Source: JBKEDS01 sp047975545 (GTDB taxonomy: Bacteria > Bacteroidota > Bacteroidia > Flavobacteriales > Flavobacteriaceae). Taken from it: DNA of 64,000 bases. The translations under genes and the position numbers were made by a program. The stretch lies in the NCBI GenBank assembly GCA_047975545.1, contig JBKEDS010000015.1:1-64000 (forward strand). The letters run 5' to 3'. How positions within the stretch are numbered: the stretch's first letter is position 1; each line of letters starts with the position of its first letter. Shown here in pieces: positions 41,358 through 50,494 of this stretch. The notes beneath the pieces are model-generated. The model searched no databases. It was not told where the DNA came from and saw nothing but the letters and a program-made list of their open reading frames with translations.

Positions 41358-43916
41358 ATGCCTGCAGAAACCAAAACCCTAAAACCAACAAAAACCTTTA
41401 CCCAAGACGAAGCTTTTGAAGCCTCGAAAACCTATTTTAAGGGCGACGACCTTGCCGCCCGTGTGTGGATTAACAAATATGCGTTAAAAGATTCCGACGG
41501 CAACCTATACGAACTAACCCCCGACGATATGCACCACCGTATTGCAGGGGAAATAGCCAGAATAGAAGCCCGATACCCCAATCCGCTTTCCGAAAACGAG
41601 ATATTCAACTTAATTAAGGATTTTAAATATATAGTGCCGCAGGGCAGCCCCATGGCAGGTATAGGCAACCCGTACCAAATCGCATCACTTTCAAACTGTT
41701 TTGTTATTGGCAATTCGGGAAATTCCGATTCTTATGGCGGCATTATGAAAATTGACCAAGAGCAGGTACAGTTAATGAAACGCCGTGGCGGAGTGGGGCA
41801 CGACCTGTCGCATATTCGCCCAAAGGGTTCGCCTGTAAAAAATTCGGCATTAACATCAACGGGCATAGTGCCGTTTATGGAGCGTTACTCCAACTCAACG
41901 CGCGAAGTGGCGCAGGATGGGCGTCGGGGCGCATTAATGCTGTCCGTATCGATTAACCATCCCGATTCCGAAGATTTTATCAATGCCAAGTTGGAACAAG
42001 GCAAAGTTACGGGAGCAAACGTATCGGTTAGGATAGACGATTTGTTTATGGAGGCCGTAAAAACAAATGCCGATTATGTTCAAAAATATCCCATTTTCAG
42101 TGCGTCTCCAAAATATTCAAAAACCATAAAGGCCAATGCTATTTGGAAAAAAATAGTCCACAATGCTTGGAAATCGGCCGAACCCGGTATTTTGTTCTGG
42201 GATACCATAACCCGGGAATCCCTACCCGATTGTTATGCCGATTTGGGCTATAAAACGGTATCCACAAACCCATGTGGCGAAATTCCGTTATGCCCTTACG
42301 ATTCGTGCCGTTTATTGGCCATTAACCTGTTTTCGTATGTTGAAAATCCTTTTACGAAAGACGCCAAGTTCAATTTCGAACTTTTTGAAAAACACGTAGG
42401 CGTGGCACAGCGCATTATGGACGATATTATCGATTTGGAACTCGAAAAAATCGATGCCGTTATAGAGAAAATAGACCAAGACCCCGAAAGTGAGGCGGTT
42501 AAGCAAATCGAGCGCAATCTATGGCTAAACATAAAAACCAAGGCCCAAGAAGGCCGTCGTACGGGTATTGGTATAACCGCCGAGGGCGATATGTTGGCGG
42601 CTTTGGGTATTCGCTACGGAAGTGAGGCTGGGAATAATTTTTCTTTGGAAGTGCATAAAGCCTTGTGCCTGGCGGCTTATCGAGCTTCGGTTTATACGGC
42701 CAAGGAACGTGGGGCATTTGCTATTTTCGATGCCGAGCGCGAAAAAAACAATCCGTTTATACAGCGTATAAAAGCGGCCGACGAAAAATTGTATTACGAT
42801 ATGCTGGAATACGGCCGCCGTAATATAGCCATGCTAACCATAGCGCCAACCGGTACCACCAGTTTAATGACCCAAACCTCGTCGGGCATCGAGCCCGTGT
42901 TTATGCCCGTTTACAAACGCCGCCGAAAAGTAAACCCCAACGATAAGGGCGTGCGTGTCGATTTTGTCGATGAGGTAGGCGATTCTTGGGAAGAATATGT
43001 GGTGTTTCACCATAAATTCAAACAATGGATGGACGTAAATGGTATCGATACCGGCAAGAATTTTACCCAAGAAGAATTGGATGCGTTAATTAAACAATCG
43101 CCTTATTATAAAGCCACCTCCAACGATGTGGATTGGCTAAGCAAGGTAAGCATGCAGGGCGCCATACAAAAATGGGTGGACCATTCTATTAGCGTAACCA
43201 TTAACCTGCCAAACGATGTTAGTGAGGACTTGGTGGGCGAACTCTATTTAAAAGCCTGGGAAGTAGGCTGTAAGGGCGTTACCGTGTATCGCGACGGCTC
43301 CCGCTCGGGCGTACTAATTTCCAATGACGATAAAAAAGAAAGCAACAACCAGGAAACCTTAACACCATTCCCGACCAAGCGCCCCGAAACACTGGAAGCC
43401 GATGTGGTGCGCTTTCAAAACAATAAAGAAAAATGGATAGCCTTTATAGGTTTGATAGAGGGCAAGCCGTATGAAATATTTACAGGCTTGGCCGACGACG
43501 AGGACGGTATTTTAATACCAAGATGGATTGAAAACGGCTTGATTATTAAAAATAGGAATGACGACGGCAGCTCGCGTTACGATTTTCAATACAAAAACAA
43601 AAAAGGCTATAAAACCACTATTGAAGGCCTGTCGCATAAGTTCGACCCGGAGTTTTGGAATTATGCCAAGTTAATTTCCAGTACGCTCCGTCACGGCATG
43701 CCCATTGAAAAAATTGTCGATTTAATAAACAGCTTGCAGTTGGACAGCGAATCCATAAACACATGGAAAAACGGTGTGGGCCGTGCCTTAAAACGCTACG
43801 TTGCCGATGGCACAAAGGCCAAAGGGCAAGTGTGCGACAGTTGTAAATCGAAAAACCTAATTTACCAAGAAGGCTGCTTAACCTGCAAGGATTGTGGGTC
43901 TTCAAAATGCGGATAA
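41358..43916 (+). CDS. nrdJ: Adenosylcobalamin-dependent ribonucleotide reductase
   Basis: An 852-residue class II reductase that makes deoxyribonucleotides using vitamin B12 and thiols, without oxygen. Features are ASLSNCFVIGNSGNSDSYGG (first redox Cys), KRRGGVGHDLSHIRP, NPCGEIPLCPYDSC (radical-site Cys region), TIAPTGTTSLM, a linker with KVRFQNNKEKWIAF-like composition, and a C-terminal CDSCKSKN...CLTCKDC zinc-ribbon/redox tail. Start 41358 (MPAETKTLKP) is chosen because the upstream extension is not conserved-looking. I looked for a cobalamin riboswitch in the 181-base leader and saw none. Confidence 0.95.
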   Translation: MPAETKTLKPTKTFTQDEAFEASKTYFKGDDLAARVWINKYALKDSDGNLYELTPDDMHHRIAGEIARIEARYPNPLSENEIFNLIKDFKYIVPQGSPMAGIGNPYQIASLSNCFVIGNSGNSDSYGGIMKIDQEQVQLMKRRGGVGHDLSHIRPKGSPVKNSALTSTGIVPFMERYSNSTREVAQDGRRGALMLSVSINHPDSEDFINAKLEQGKVTGANVSVRIDDLFMEAVKTNADYVQKYPIFSASPKYSKTIKANAIWKKIVHNAWKSAEPGILFWDTITRESLPDCYADLGYKTVSTNPCGEIPLCPYDSCRLLAINLFSYVENPFTKDAKFNFELFEKHVGVAQRIMDDIIDLELEKIDAVIEKIDQDPESEAVKQIERNLWLNIKTKAQEGRRTGIGITAEGDMLAALGIRYGSEAGNNFSLEVHKALCLAAYRASVYTAKERGAFAIFDAEREKNNPFIQRIKAADEKLYYDMLEYGRRNIAMLTIAPTGTTSLMTQTSSGIEPVFMPVYKRRRKVNPNDKGVRVDFVDEVGDSWEEYVVFHHKFKQWMDVNGIDTGKNFTQEELDALIKQSPYYKATSNDVDWLSKVSMQGAIQKWVDHSISVTINLPNDVSEDLVGELYLKAWEVGCKGVTVYRDGSRSGVLISNDDKKESNNQETLTPFPTKRPETLEADVVRFQNNKEKWIAFIGLIEGKPYEIFTGLADDEDGILIPRWIENGLIIKNRNDDGSSRYDFQYKNKKGYKTTIEGLSHKFDPEFWNYAKLISSTLRHGMPIEKIVDLINSLQLDSESINTWKNGVGRALKRYVADGTKAKGQVCDSCKSKNLIYQEGCLTCKDCGSSKCG

Positions 43917-43965
43917 GTTTTATTGATAAAGCAAGAAAAACCGTTGAATTAAAACCGAAACAAAA

Positions 43966-44268
43966 ATGAGCTTTGGCGCCGGTCATATAATGGATATGAT
44001 AAATCGGATGAAACAAAACCGAGCGCAACGCCCGTCCAACCGTTCCAAGTTCAAGGAAAATAATAGGGAAGCAATTTATTCAACAGAAAAAGAAGTTGAA
44101 CGCCCAATTTTTAAAACCATACCGGAAGAAGAATTGGATAAAATTAAAACCAAAATACGGAAGCAAGCCAAAACCGAGCGAATAAAATATCGAATAATTA
44201 ATGGGGCTGTTGTACTTTTTGGATTAATTCTGTTTATTGGTTTGTTGGTGTGGTTAAAGGTGAAATAG
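43966..44268 (+). CDS. Small conserved membrane-tail protein
   Basis: A 100-residue protein. The start MSFGAGHIMDMINRMKQNRA is followed by a basic Lys/Arg/Glu-rich stretch and one C-terminal membrane helix (about residues 77-97, VVLFGLILFIGLLVWLKVK). The start motif and layout resemble a protein family common in flavobacteria. It is 49 bases after nrdJ. Function unknown. Confidence 0.8.
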   Translation: MSFGAGHIMDMINRMKQNRAQRPSNRSKFKENNREAIYSTEKEVERPIFKTIPEEELDKIKTKIRKQAKTERIKYRIINGAVVLFGLILFIGLLVWLKVK

Positions 44269-44339
44269 TGTGTCTTTTTTAAATAAAAACCAAACGAAAA
44301 AGTCAAGATAGATAAAACATGCCAATTCATAAATTATCG

Positions 44340-44347
44340 TATTTTTG
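44340..44347 (+). promoter_or_regulatory. prfA -7 box
   Basis: TATTTTTG matches TAnnTTTG, 21 bases before the prfA ATG. No TTG at the proper distance. Confidence 0.5.
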
Positions 44348-44368
44348 CCCAACAATTTTAAAGCATAA

Positions 44369-45445
44369 ATGTTAGACAAGCTACAAATAGTAAAACAACG
44401 TTTTGACGAGGTAAGCGATTTAATTATCCAGCCCGATATTATTTCCGACCAAAAACGTTATATAGAATTAAATCGGGAATATAAGGATTTACGGGTGTTA
44501 ATGGACAAACGTGAGGCTTATATCGAGGCTACAAATAATTTAACCGAGGCCGAAGAGGTTATTTCCGATGGCAGCGATGCCGAAATGGTTGAAATGGCAA
44601 AGTTGCAGTACGACGAGGCCAAGGAGCGTATCCCACAAATTGAGGACGAAATTAAGTTCCTGTTAATTCCCAAAGACCCCGAGGACGCTAAAAACGCCGT
44701 TATGGAACTGCGTGCCGGAACAGGTGGCGACGAGGCCAGTATTTTTGCTGGCGATTTGTTCAGGATGTACACCAAATATTGCGAAAGCAAAGGCTGGAAA
44801 GTCGATACCATAGATTTTAGCGAAGGCACTAACGGCGGTTTTAAGGAAATACAGTTCGAGGTTACGGGCGAGGACGTGTACGGCACCCTAAAATTCGAGG
44901 CAGGCGTACACCGCGTGCAGCGCGTGCCGCAAACCGAAACCCAAGGCCGTGTGCATACCAGTGCCGCAACCGTAATGGTGTTTCCCGAGGCCGAGGAGTT
45001 CGATGTGGAAATTAACCCCAAGGATGTGCGCATAGATTATTTCTGTTCGTCCGGTCCCGGTGGGCAATCGGTAAACACAACCTATTCGGCGGTGCGCTTA
45101 ACCCACATTCCCACAGGGCTTGTGGCACAATGCCAGGACCAAAAATCGCAACACAAAAACAAGGAAAAAGCCTTTCGGGTACTGCGCTCGCGTTTGTACG
45201 ATATGGAGCTGGCCAAAAAGCAGGAAGAAGATGCCGCAAAACGGGGCAGCATGGTGTCATCGGGCGACCGAAGCGCCAAAATTAGGACCTATAACTATCC
45301 GCAAGGGCGTGTAACCGACCACCGTATCGGCTTAACCCTTTACGATTTGGGAAACATTATAAACGGCGATATACAACGTATTATTGACGAGCTGCAATTG
45401 GCCGAAAATACCGAAAAGCTAAAGGCTAGCGACAATGTAATTTAG
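44369..45445 (+). CDS. prfA: Peptide chain release factor 1
   Basis: A 358-residue factor that ends translation at UAA and UAG. The peptidyl-tRNA hydrolysis motif GGQ is in SSGPGGQSVNTTYSAV, and the anticodon-like PxT-type region is in VPQTETQGRVHTSA. C-terminal SGDRSAKIRTYNYPQGRVTD is typical. The following intergenic stretch is a G-run repeat. Confidence 0.97.
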   Translation: MLDKLQIVKQRFDEVSDLIIQPDIISDQKRYIELNREYKDLRVLMDKREAYIEATNNLTEAEEVISDGSDAEMVEMAKLQYDEAKERIPQIEDEIKFLLIPKDPEDAKNAVMELRAGTGGDEASIFAGDLFRMYTKYCESKGWKVDTIDFSEGTNGGFKEIQFEVTGEDVYGTLKFEAGVHRVQRVPQTETQGRVHTSAATVMVFPEAEEFDVEINPKDVRIDYFCSSGPGGQSVNTTYSAVRLTHIPTGLVAQCQDQKSQHKNKEKAFRVLRSRLYDMELAKKQEEDAAKRGSMVSSGDRSAKIRTYNYPQGRVTDHRIGLTLYDLGNIINGDIQRIIDELQLAENTEKLKASDNVI

Positions 45446-45448
45446 TGC

Positions 45449-45515
45449 GGGTGTTTGGGTATACGGGTGTTTGGGTTTTCGGGTGTGCCGGTATACGGGT
45501 TGCGGGTGTTCGGGG
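45449..45515 (+). repeat. GGG-run octamer repeat (quadruplex-forming potential)
   Basis: GGG runs start at 45449, 45457, 45465, 45473, 45481, 45497, 45504 and 45512. The first five are separated by exactly five bases (period 8). This fits the canonical G-quadruplex pattern on the plus strand, just after prfA. A matching CCC-run tract follows the next gene. Confidence 0.85.
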
Positions 45516-45547
45516 AGTTGAAAAGCCTTAATTAAAAACAAAATAAT

Positions 45548-45916
45548 ATGGCGCTATCCTACAAAGAATTGGACATATACAAGATATCGTTTCAGCTTTT
45601 TATCGAAACCCATGGTTTTTCCTTAAAACTTCCAAAGTATGAATTATATGAATTGGGAAGCCAGGTTAGAAGAGCTTCGGATTCGGTAAATTCAAATATT
45701 GTTGAAGGTTACGGACGAAAACGCTATAAATTCGATTTTATAAAATTTTTAACCTATTCGCATTCCAGTAACGATGAGCTGATTAATCACCTAAAGAAAA
45801 TACAAATTCTATATCCAAATTTAGAAGAACAAGCAACCAAATTAATTTTGAGATATGATGAGCTGAGGACCAAAATAAATAAATTCAAACAATATGTAGA
45901 AAAGGAATGGAAATAG
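45548..45916 (+). CDS. Four-helix-bundle protein (S23/IVP-like)
   Basis: A 122-residue protein of the four-helix-bundle family related to the protein encoded in 23S rRNA intervening sequences. Typical features are ELDIYKISFQLF, LGSQVRRASDSVNSNIVEGY and a C-terminal Glu/Lys helix. Members bind nucleic acid or act as accessory proteins in diversity-generating retroelements, but no reverse transcriptase is nearby. The gene sits alone between prfA and pyrF, flanked by GGG runs and CCC runs in inverted fashion, which suggests a separate cassette. Confidence 0.88.
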   Translation: MALSYKELDIYKISFQLFIETHGFSLKLPKYELYELGSQVRRASDSVNSNIVEGYGRKRYKFDFIKFLTYSHSSNDELINHLKKIQILYPNLEEQATKLILRYDELRTKINKFKQYVEKEWK

Positions 45917-45926
45917 AATTTATTTA

Positions 45927-45982
45927 CCCGCAACCCGCACACCCGCAACCCACACACCCGCAACCCAAAAACCCGAAAACCC
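45927..45982 (-). repeat. CCC-run repeat abutting pyrF (quadruplex potential on minus strand)
   Basis: CCC runs start at 45927, 45934, 45942, 45949, 45957, 45964, 45972 and 45980, separated by 4-5 bases. Read on the minus strand they form GGG runs. The tract ends one base before the pyrF ATG, so the whole ribosome-binding region is this repeat. Confidence 0.85.
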
Positions 45983-45983
45983 A

Positions 45984-46808
45984 ATGACCCAACACCAACT
46001 AACAGCACAAATAAAAACAAAAAAATCCTTCCTGTGCATAGGCTTGGATGTCGATTTAAATAAAATACCGGAGTATCTTTTAAAGGAAGACGACCCGATT
46101 TTTGCCTTTAACAAAGCTATTATCGATGCCACACACCATTTGTGCGTGGCGTACAAACCCAATACGGCATTTTACGAAGCCTATGGGTTAAAAGGCTGGA
46201 AGGCTTTGGAAAAAACCATCAATTACTTAAACCAAAACCATCCTGAAATATTCACCATTGCCGATGCCAAACGTGGCGATATAGGCAATACCAGTACCAT
46301 GTACGCCAAGGCTTTTTTTCAGGATTTAGCCTTCGATTCGGTTACCGTGGCCCCGTACATGGGAAAGGATTCCGTCGAGCCTTTTTTGGCCTTCGAAAAT
46401 AAGTATACCATACTATTGGCGTTAACCTCCAATACGGGCGCTTTCGATTTTCAAACCAAAACCGTCGATGGCCAAGAATTGTACAAACACGTGTTAAAAA
46501 CCTCAAAAACTTGGAAAAATGCCAAAAACCTAATGTATGTAGTAGGTGCCACCAAGGCTGAGTTTTTAACCAATATACGCACGATTATTCCCGATAGCTT
46601 TTTATTGGTGCCAGGCGTTGGTGCGCAAGGCGGAAGTTTGCAGGAAGTTTGCAAATACGGCATGAACAAAAACGTAGGGCTTTTAATAAATTCGTCCAGA
46701 GGTATTATTTATGCTTCCAATCAAAATGATTTTGCCCAAGCAGCCGCAGAAAAAGCCTTGGAACTTCAAGGGCAAATGGCTGTTGAGCTCCAAAATTATT
46801 TTGGATAA
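45984..46808 (+). CDS. pyrF: Orotidine 5'-phosphate decarboxylase, type 2
   Basis: A 274-residue enzyme that makes UMP in pyrimidine synthesis. It begins LTAQIKTKKSFLCIGLDVD and carries the catalytic FTIADAKRGDIGNTS, then TVAPYMGKDSVEPFL and VPGVGAQGGSLQE, the type 2 layout. The start lies directly after a C-rich repeat and has no Shine-Dalgarno sequence, so translation may depend on leader structure. Confidence 0.95.
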   Translation: MTQHQLTAQIKTKKSFLCIGLDVDLNKIPEYLLKEDDPIFAFNKAIIDATHHLCVAYKPNTAFYEAYGLKGWKALEKTINYLNQNHPEIFTIADAKRGDIGNTSTMYAKAFFQDLAFDSVTVAPYMGKDSVEPFLAFENKYTILLALTSNTGAFDFQTKTVDGQELYKHVLKTSKTWKNAKNLMYVVGATKAEFLTNIRTIIPDSFLLVPGVGAQGGSLQEVCKYGMNKNVGLLINSSRGIIYASNQNDFAQAAAEKALELQGQMAVELQNYFG

Positions 46809-46857
46809 CGGTTAAGTTGTCATAGCAATCACTATGTTACCATATTCCTTCCCGAAG

Positions 46858-46890
46858 CGTCATTGCGATGAGGCACGAAGAAGCAATCTC
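46858..46890. repeat. REP-like half-palindrome copy
   Basis: CGTCATTGCGATGAGGCACG followed by AAGAAGCAATCTC resembles the copies at 38755, 62311 and 63423. It sits between pyrF and the receptor gene at 46915. Confidence 0.65.
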
Positions 46891-46914
46891 GTTGGTTAAA
46901 TGTTAACTTAGCAA

Positions 46915-47718
46915 ATGATATTTAAAGACCAAACAAACCGAAAAATTTATTTAAAAACACCGCCCAAGCGCATTGTATCCTTAGTGCCAAGCCAAACCGA
47001 GCTGTTGTGCTATTTGGGCTTGGAGGCCAGCCTTGTTGGGGTAACCAAATTTTGCGTGCATCCCAAACATATTGCAAAAGAGGCTGTGGTAGTAGGTGGG
47101 ACAAAGCAAATACATTTAGATAAAATAAAGGCTTTGCAACCCGATATTATTCTTTGTAATAAAGAAGAAAATACCAAGGAAATAGTTGAAAGTTGTGAAA
47201 CCATTTGCACGACCCACGTTTCCGATATATTTACTATTGATGATAGTTTGCAGTTAATTAAACAGTACGGAAAAATATTTAATGTTGAAGCATCTGCTAC
47301 CAAACTTATTGCTGGAATTTCGGCGGAAAATGAAAACTTTAAAACCTTTATTGCGGAAAAGCCTATTTTAAAAGTAGCCTATTTTATTTGGAAAGACCCA
47401 TATATGGTTGCGGGAAACGAAAATTTTATAAACCACATGTTGCAGCTTAATGGCTTTAAAAACAGTTGCGGTAACAAAAGCAGATATCCCAAAATAAGTT
47501 TAGATGAAATAGAAGAAGATGTAGAAATAATCATGCTTTCCAGCGAGCCTTACCCGTTTGGGCCAAAGCACAAAAAAACGTTCGAGACCCATTTTCCAAA
47601 CGCCAAAATACTGCTTGTCGATGGCGAAATGTTTTCGTGGTACGGCCCCAGGCTTTTGCAGGCCTTCGAATATTTTAAGACGCTGCGTTTAGCTCTTCCG
47701 AATATTCCAATAAACTAA
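46915..47718 (+). CDS. Helical-backbone metal receptor (BtuF/FepB-type)
   Basis: A 267-residue protein of the class III substrate-binding fold: PPKRIVSLVPSQTELLCYLG, VGVTKFCVHP, VGGTKQIHLDKIKALQPDII and the C-terminal GEMFSWYGPRLL. No signal peptide is visible, so the cellular location is uncertain, though many Bacteroidota homologues are like this. It may bind a cobalamin- or siderophore-type ligand. It is not next to transporter genes. Confidence 0.87.
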   Translation: MIFKDQTNRKIYLKTPPKRIVSLVPSQTELLCYLGLEASLVGVTKFCVHPKHIAKEAVVVGGTKQIHLDKIKALQPDIILCNKEENTKEIVESCETICTTHVSDIFTIDDSLQLIKQYGKIFNVEASATKLIAGISAENENFKTFIAEKPILKVAYFIWKDPYMVAGNENFINHMLQLNGFKNSCGNKSRYPKISLDEIEEDVEIIMLSSEPYPFGPKHKKTFETHFPNAKILLVDGEMFSWYGPRLLQAFEYFKTLRLALPNIPIN

Positions 47719-47821
47719 TATCGTCCACAAAGTTTTTTACTTGGCGTTCAAACTCTTTTAGGCTTAATAGTTTGTTTAAGTTTGGTGTAATCCGTCCAAC
47801 TTTGCAAAATTGTGTGTTCAT
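47675..47821 (-). CDS. Possible 48-residue protein overlapping the receptor gene
   Basis: ATG at 47821 opens 48 codons to TAA at 47675, reading MNTQFCKVGRITPNLNKLLS and then a Glu/Asp-rich end (DDISLLEYSEEL). Composition is protein-like. The 3' end overlaps the convergent receptor gene by 44 bases. No relatives could be checked. It may be spurious. Confidence 0.3.
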   Translation of the reverse strand: MNTQFCKVGRITPNLNKLLSLKEFERQVKNFVDDISLLEYSEELNAAS

Positions 47822-47959
47822 AGCGTGTTTTATTACAAAATACGCAAGTTTTTAGGTTTCGGACGTTGCCAAAGTGTTAAATAAACATTAAGTTGGGCGT
47901 TTTTTTAGGTTGTTTGTCGTGAGGGGCTTAAGCTCGGTTAAAAACGGGGAGTATTTTGG

Positions 47960-48166
47960 TTAAGTTGTAAAGTTGTTACGGCGTTCGTCTTCCCTCGACA
48001 AGTACTTTAGTCGGTTTAATTTGTTGAGCAGTTTTATAGCCTTAAATTCTGAAATATCGCTTAAAGCCGAATCGGTCTGTCTAAGGTTGTATGCCTGCTC
48101 CATTAACAATTTATAACGGAACACCAGCTTTTCCTGATTGGTTTTTATTTGGTTGGTTTTGTTCAT
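47960..48166 (-). CDS. Small Lys/Asn-rich protein (possibly Lacal_2735-like)
   Basis: A 68-residue protein with no signal or membrane segment. The central FRYKLLMEQAYNLRQTDSAL resembles the small coiled proteins annotated as Lacal_2735 family, but only loosely. It lies upstream of a spacer that ends with the terminator of the next minus-strand gene. I cannot assign a function. Confidence 0.5.
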   Translation of the reverse strand: MNKTNQIKTNQEKLVFRYKLLMEQAYNLRQTDSALSDISEFKAIKLLNKLNRLKYLSREDERRNNFTT

Positions 48167-48222
48167 TTTTTATTAACGATTTGGGGTAAAGGCTTTTAAA
48201 GATACAATTTAAATTTAAAAAC

Positions 48223-48262
48223 AAAAAAAACGATAACTTTTCTTCTGCTATCGTTTTTTTTT
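48223..48262. terminator. Terminator after DUF4197 gene
   Basis: A8-CGATA paired with TATCG-T8, with a loop of 13 bases, lies 24 bases past the stop of the minus-strand DUF4197 gene and is symmetrical. Confidence 0.85.
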
Positions 48263-48285
48263 AAATCTTCAGTGCTTTGTTAAAA

Positions 48286-48996
48286 TTAATCTTGTAGCGC
48301 AAACACTGTTTTTAGCAACGTTGTAGTTCTGGACGAAATGTTGTTGCGTATTTCTTTTTCTTCTTCACCAATCATGGTATAAACCCCTTTTAAGGCCTGG
48401 TTGGTAACATAATCGGTTAAATCGGGGTTTACTTTGTTAGCAAACGGAATACTGTTATACTTGGTAATAAGGTTGGTCCAAATTTGGTCGGCGCCCACTT
48501 TGGCAAACGACTGGTTTATTACGGGGTTAAACTTGTCGTAAAGCGCCGTTTGGGTTTTGTTGGTCAGGTATTGTGTTGCCGCATTATCGTTTCCTAATAA
48601 AATGGTTTTGGCATCGCTAAAGGTAATATCTTTAACGGCGCTAACAAAAATAGGGGTTGCTTCCTTTACGGCGTCTTCGGCGGCACGGTTAAGGGCTTTT
48701 AATCCTTGGTCGGCCAGGCTGCTTAGTCCTATGTCCCGCAAGGCCTTGTCCACTTTTTTTAACTCTTCGGGGAGTAATATTTTAACCAATTCGTTTTTGT
48801 AAAACCCATCGGTTTGTGTTAGTTTGCTTACCTGCTTTTCTATGCCCAAATTTAAGGCTTCCCTAAGTCCCGAGGCAATTTGGTCGTTACCAATGCTGCC
48901 CGTGCCTTGCGGTAATTGGTTAACCACTTGTTGTAATTCGGCACATGCTGTTAGGGTAATAACGGCCAAAAATAGTGTTATGCTTTTTTTTATCAT
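48286..48996 (-). CDS. DUF4197 lipoprotein
   Basis: A 236-residue protein with a lipoprotein signal (ITLFLAVITLTAC). The body fits DUF4197: IASGLREALNLGIEKQVSKL, LPEELKKVDKALRDIGLSS, AVKEATPIFVSAVKDITF and a C-terminal helix ending with LKTVFALQD. The start at 48996 is chosen over 49035 because it puts the lipobox at the usual distance. Function unknown; expected in the periplasm. Confidence 0.88.
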   Translation of the reverse strand: MIKKSITLFLAVITLTACAELQQVVNQLPQGTGSIGNDQIASGLREALNLGIEKQVSKLTQTDGFYKNELVKILLPEELKKVDKALRDIGLSSLADQGLKALNRAAEDAVKEATPIFVSAVKDITFSDAKTILLGNDNAATQYLTNKTQTALYDKFNPVINQSFAKVGADQIWTNLITKYNSIPFANKVNPDLTDYVTNQALKGVYTMIGEEEKEIRNNISSRTTTLLKTVFALQD

Positions 48997-49280
48997 GTTT
49001 CGTTGTTTTGTATTCGTACAAATATATACTTTCAAACAAAAAACGATAGAATAAAGACGCTAAATTTAAGTTAATGCCTATGTTAAGTTTTTGCCAATAT
49101 AGATACTTTTATACAGATTACTTATTTTAGCACGGTTTTTGACTAACTTAGTTGTTTTTAAAAGAAATAATTTTTGAAAGCCCATAATGGGCATTTGGCA
49201 GGGCAAAATTCGATACCCACCGAAACAATTAAATAACTGAACCATAGATTCTTGTCAAAATTTAAATAGATGAAAAATAA

Positions 49281-50432
49281 ATGAAAAAATTTAAGGCTAC
49301 CATGTTTTATAGAGCATTTGTTTTTATAATGTTGCTGTTTCCAATTTGTTTTTTTGGGCAGATTAACGTGTCCGAGCAAATAAAACCATCGGAACTGGCA
49401 AGGCAGGACGACAATAAAATATATTTGGTCGATTTTTGGGCCACTTGGTGCGGACCGTGCATAAATGCCTCCAAGTATTTGGAAGCCTTACAATGGCAGT
49501 ACCCAAACGATTTTTATGTAGTATCGTTAAGCCAGGAAAACGCCGATATTGTCAAGAAATTTTTAACCAACCATAAAACAAAATTGGCGGTTGCCATAGA
49601 TTTTGATGGCGAAACCTTTAAAAAATTCAACGTGCAAAGTTTGCCCGATGCTATTTTGTTTAACGCCAAGGGCGAAACACTTTGGCGGGGGCATCCGGCC
49701 GATTTTAAGCCCCACCATATCGACAAGTATTTAAGGGAAAACCCTACCGAAATTTCGGTAGGCAACATGCTTAAAGAAGAAGCCTACGAAATGGTGGCGG
49801 AAACCGAAACCATAGAAAGCCTAAAAAAAGACATTGAGTTTGAGCTTTTGGAAACCGACTGGGACGAGTCCGTACAAATTGAAAACAAAGGCGATTACAT
49901 TAACATACAAGGCCGCTTACAGGATATTTTGGCCTTTAGTAACGGCTTTTACAAAAACCAAATACAAATTGCGCCCGAAATAAACAATTCGTACAACTTT
50001 AAAATAAATTACAACACCAAGGCTTATGCCAATATGTTTAAAAGCATTGTAAAAGTTTTAAAGTTGAATATTAAGGAAAAAGAAACCGAGGGCGAAGTTT
50101 TGGTTTTTAATACCAACACATCTACATTTTGGGATACCAAACAAATCGATTGGGGCAACAACAACACCCAGTACCTCATTGGCGATACCGAAATACAGGC
50201 CGATAACGTAAGTTTTGGCAATATTAAATACCAATTGGCAAACTTGTTGCAATCGCCAATTGTATTGGCAAGCCAAACCAATGAAATTAACGAAACCGAC
50301 TTGCACGATTGGCAAATACACTATAAATATTACGATTTAATGGTAAGCAGCCTACGCGACGACTATGGTATTTTGGTTGAAAAAACAACAGCCCAATACC
50401 CCAGCTACGTTATAACCAAAAGGAAAAAGTAG
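49281..50432 (+). CDS. TlpA-like thioredoxin domain protein with extended C-terminus
   Basis: A 383-residue secreted protein. The signal peptide (MFYRAFVFIMLLFPICFFGQ region) leads into a TlpA-type domain with VDFWATWCGPC, so the redox pair is CGPC, and LPDAILFNAKGETLWRGHP. The last 230 residues (about 155-383) are a separate mixed domain with TEISVGNMLKEEAYEMVAE and no named match. Probably periplasmic disulfide reductase activity; partner unknown. Confidence 0.85.
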   Translation: MKKFKATMFYRAFVFIMLLFPICFFGQINVSEQIKPSELARQDDNKIYLVDFWATWCGPCINASKYLEALQWQYPNDFYVVSLSQENADIVKKFLTNHKTKLAVAIDFDGETFKKFNVQSLPDAILFNAKGETLWRGHPADFKPHHIDKYLRENPTEISVGNMLKEEAYEMVAETETIESLKKDIEFELLETDWDESVQIENKGDYINIQGRLQDILAFSNGFYKNQIQIAPEINNSYNFKINYNTKAYANMFKSIVKVLKLNIKEKETEGEVLVFNTNTSTFWDTKQIDWGNNNTQYLIGDTEIQADNVSFGNIKYQLANLLQSPIVLASQTNEINETDLHDWQIHYKYYDLMVSSLRDDYGILVEKTTAQYPSYVITKRKK

Positions 50433-50494
50433 GATATACTGTCGTTAGTAATTATGAGTGGATTCGGATGTTGTCGAATAATAGAGTTTCATAA

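Noticed and set aside
48286..49035. Earlier start (49035) for the DUF4197 gene
   Set aside because: It would add a Lys/Thr/Asn-rich tail before the signal peptide; 48996 gives a standard lipoprotein start.
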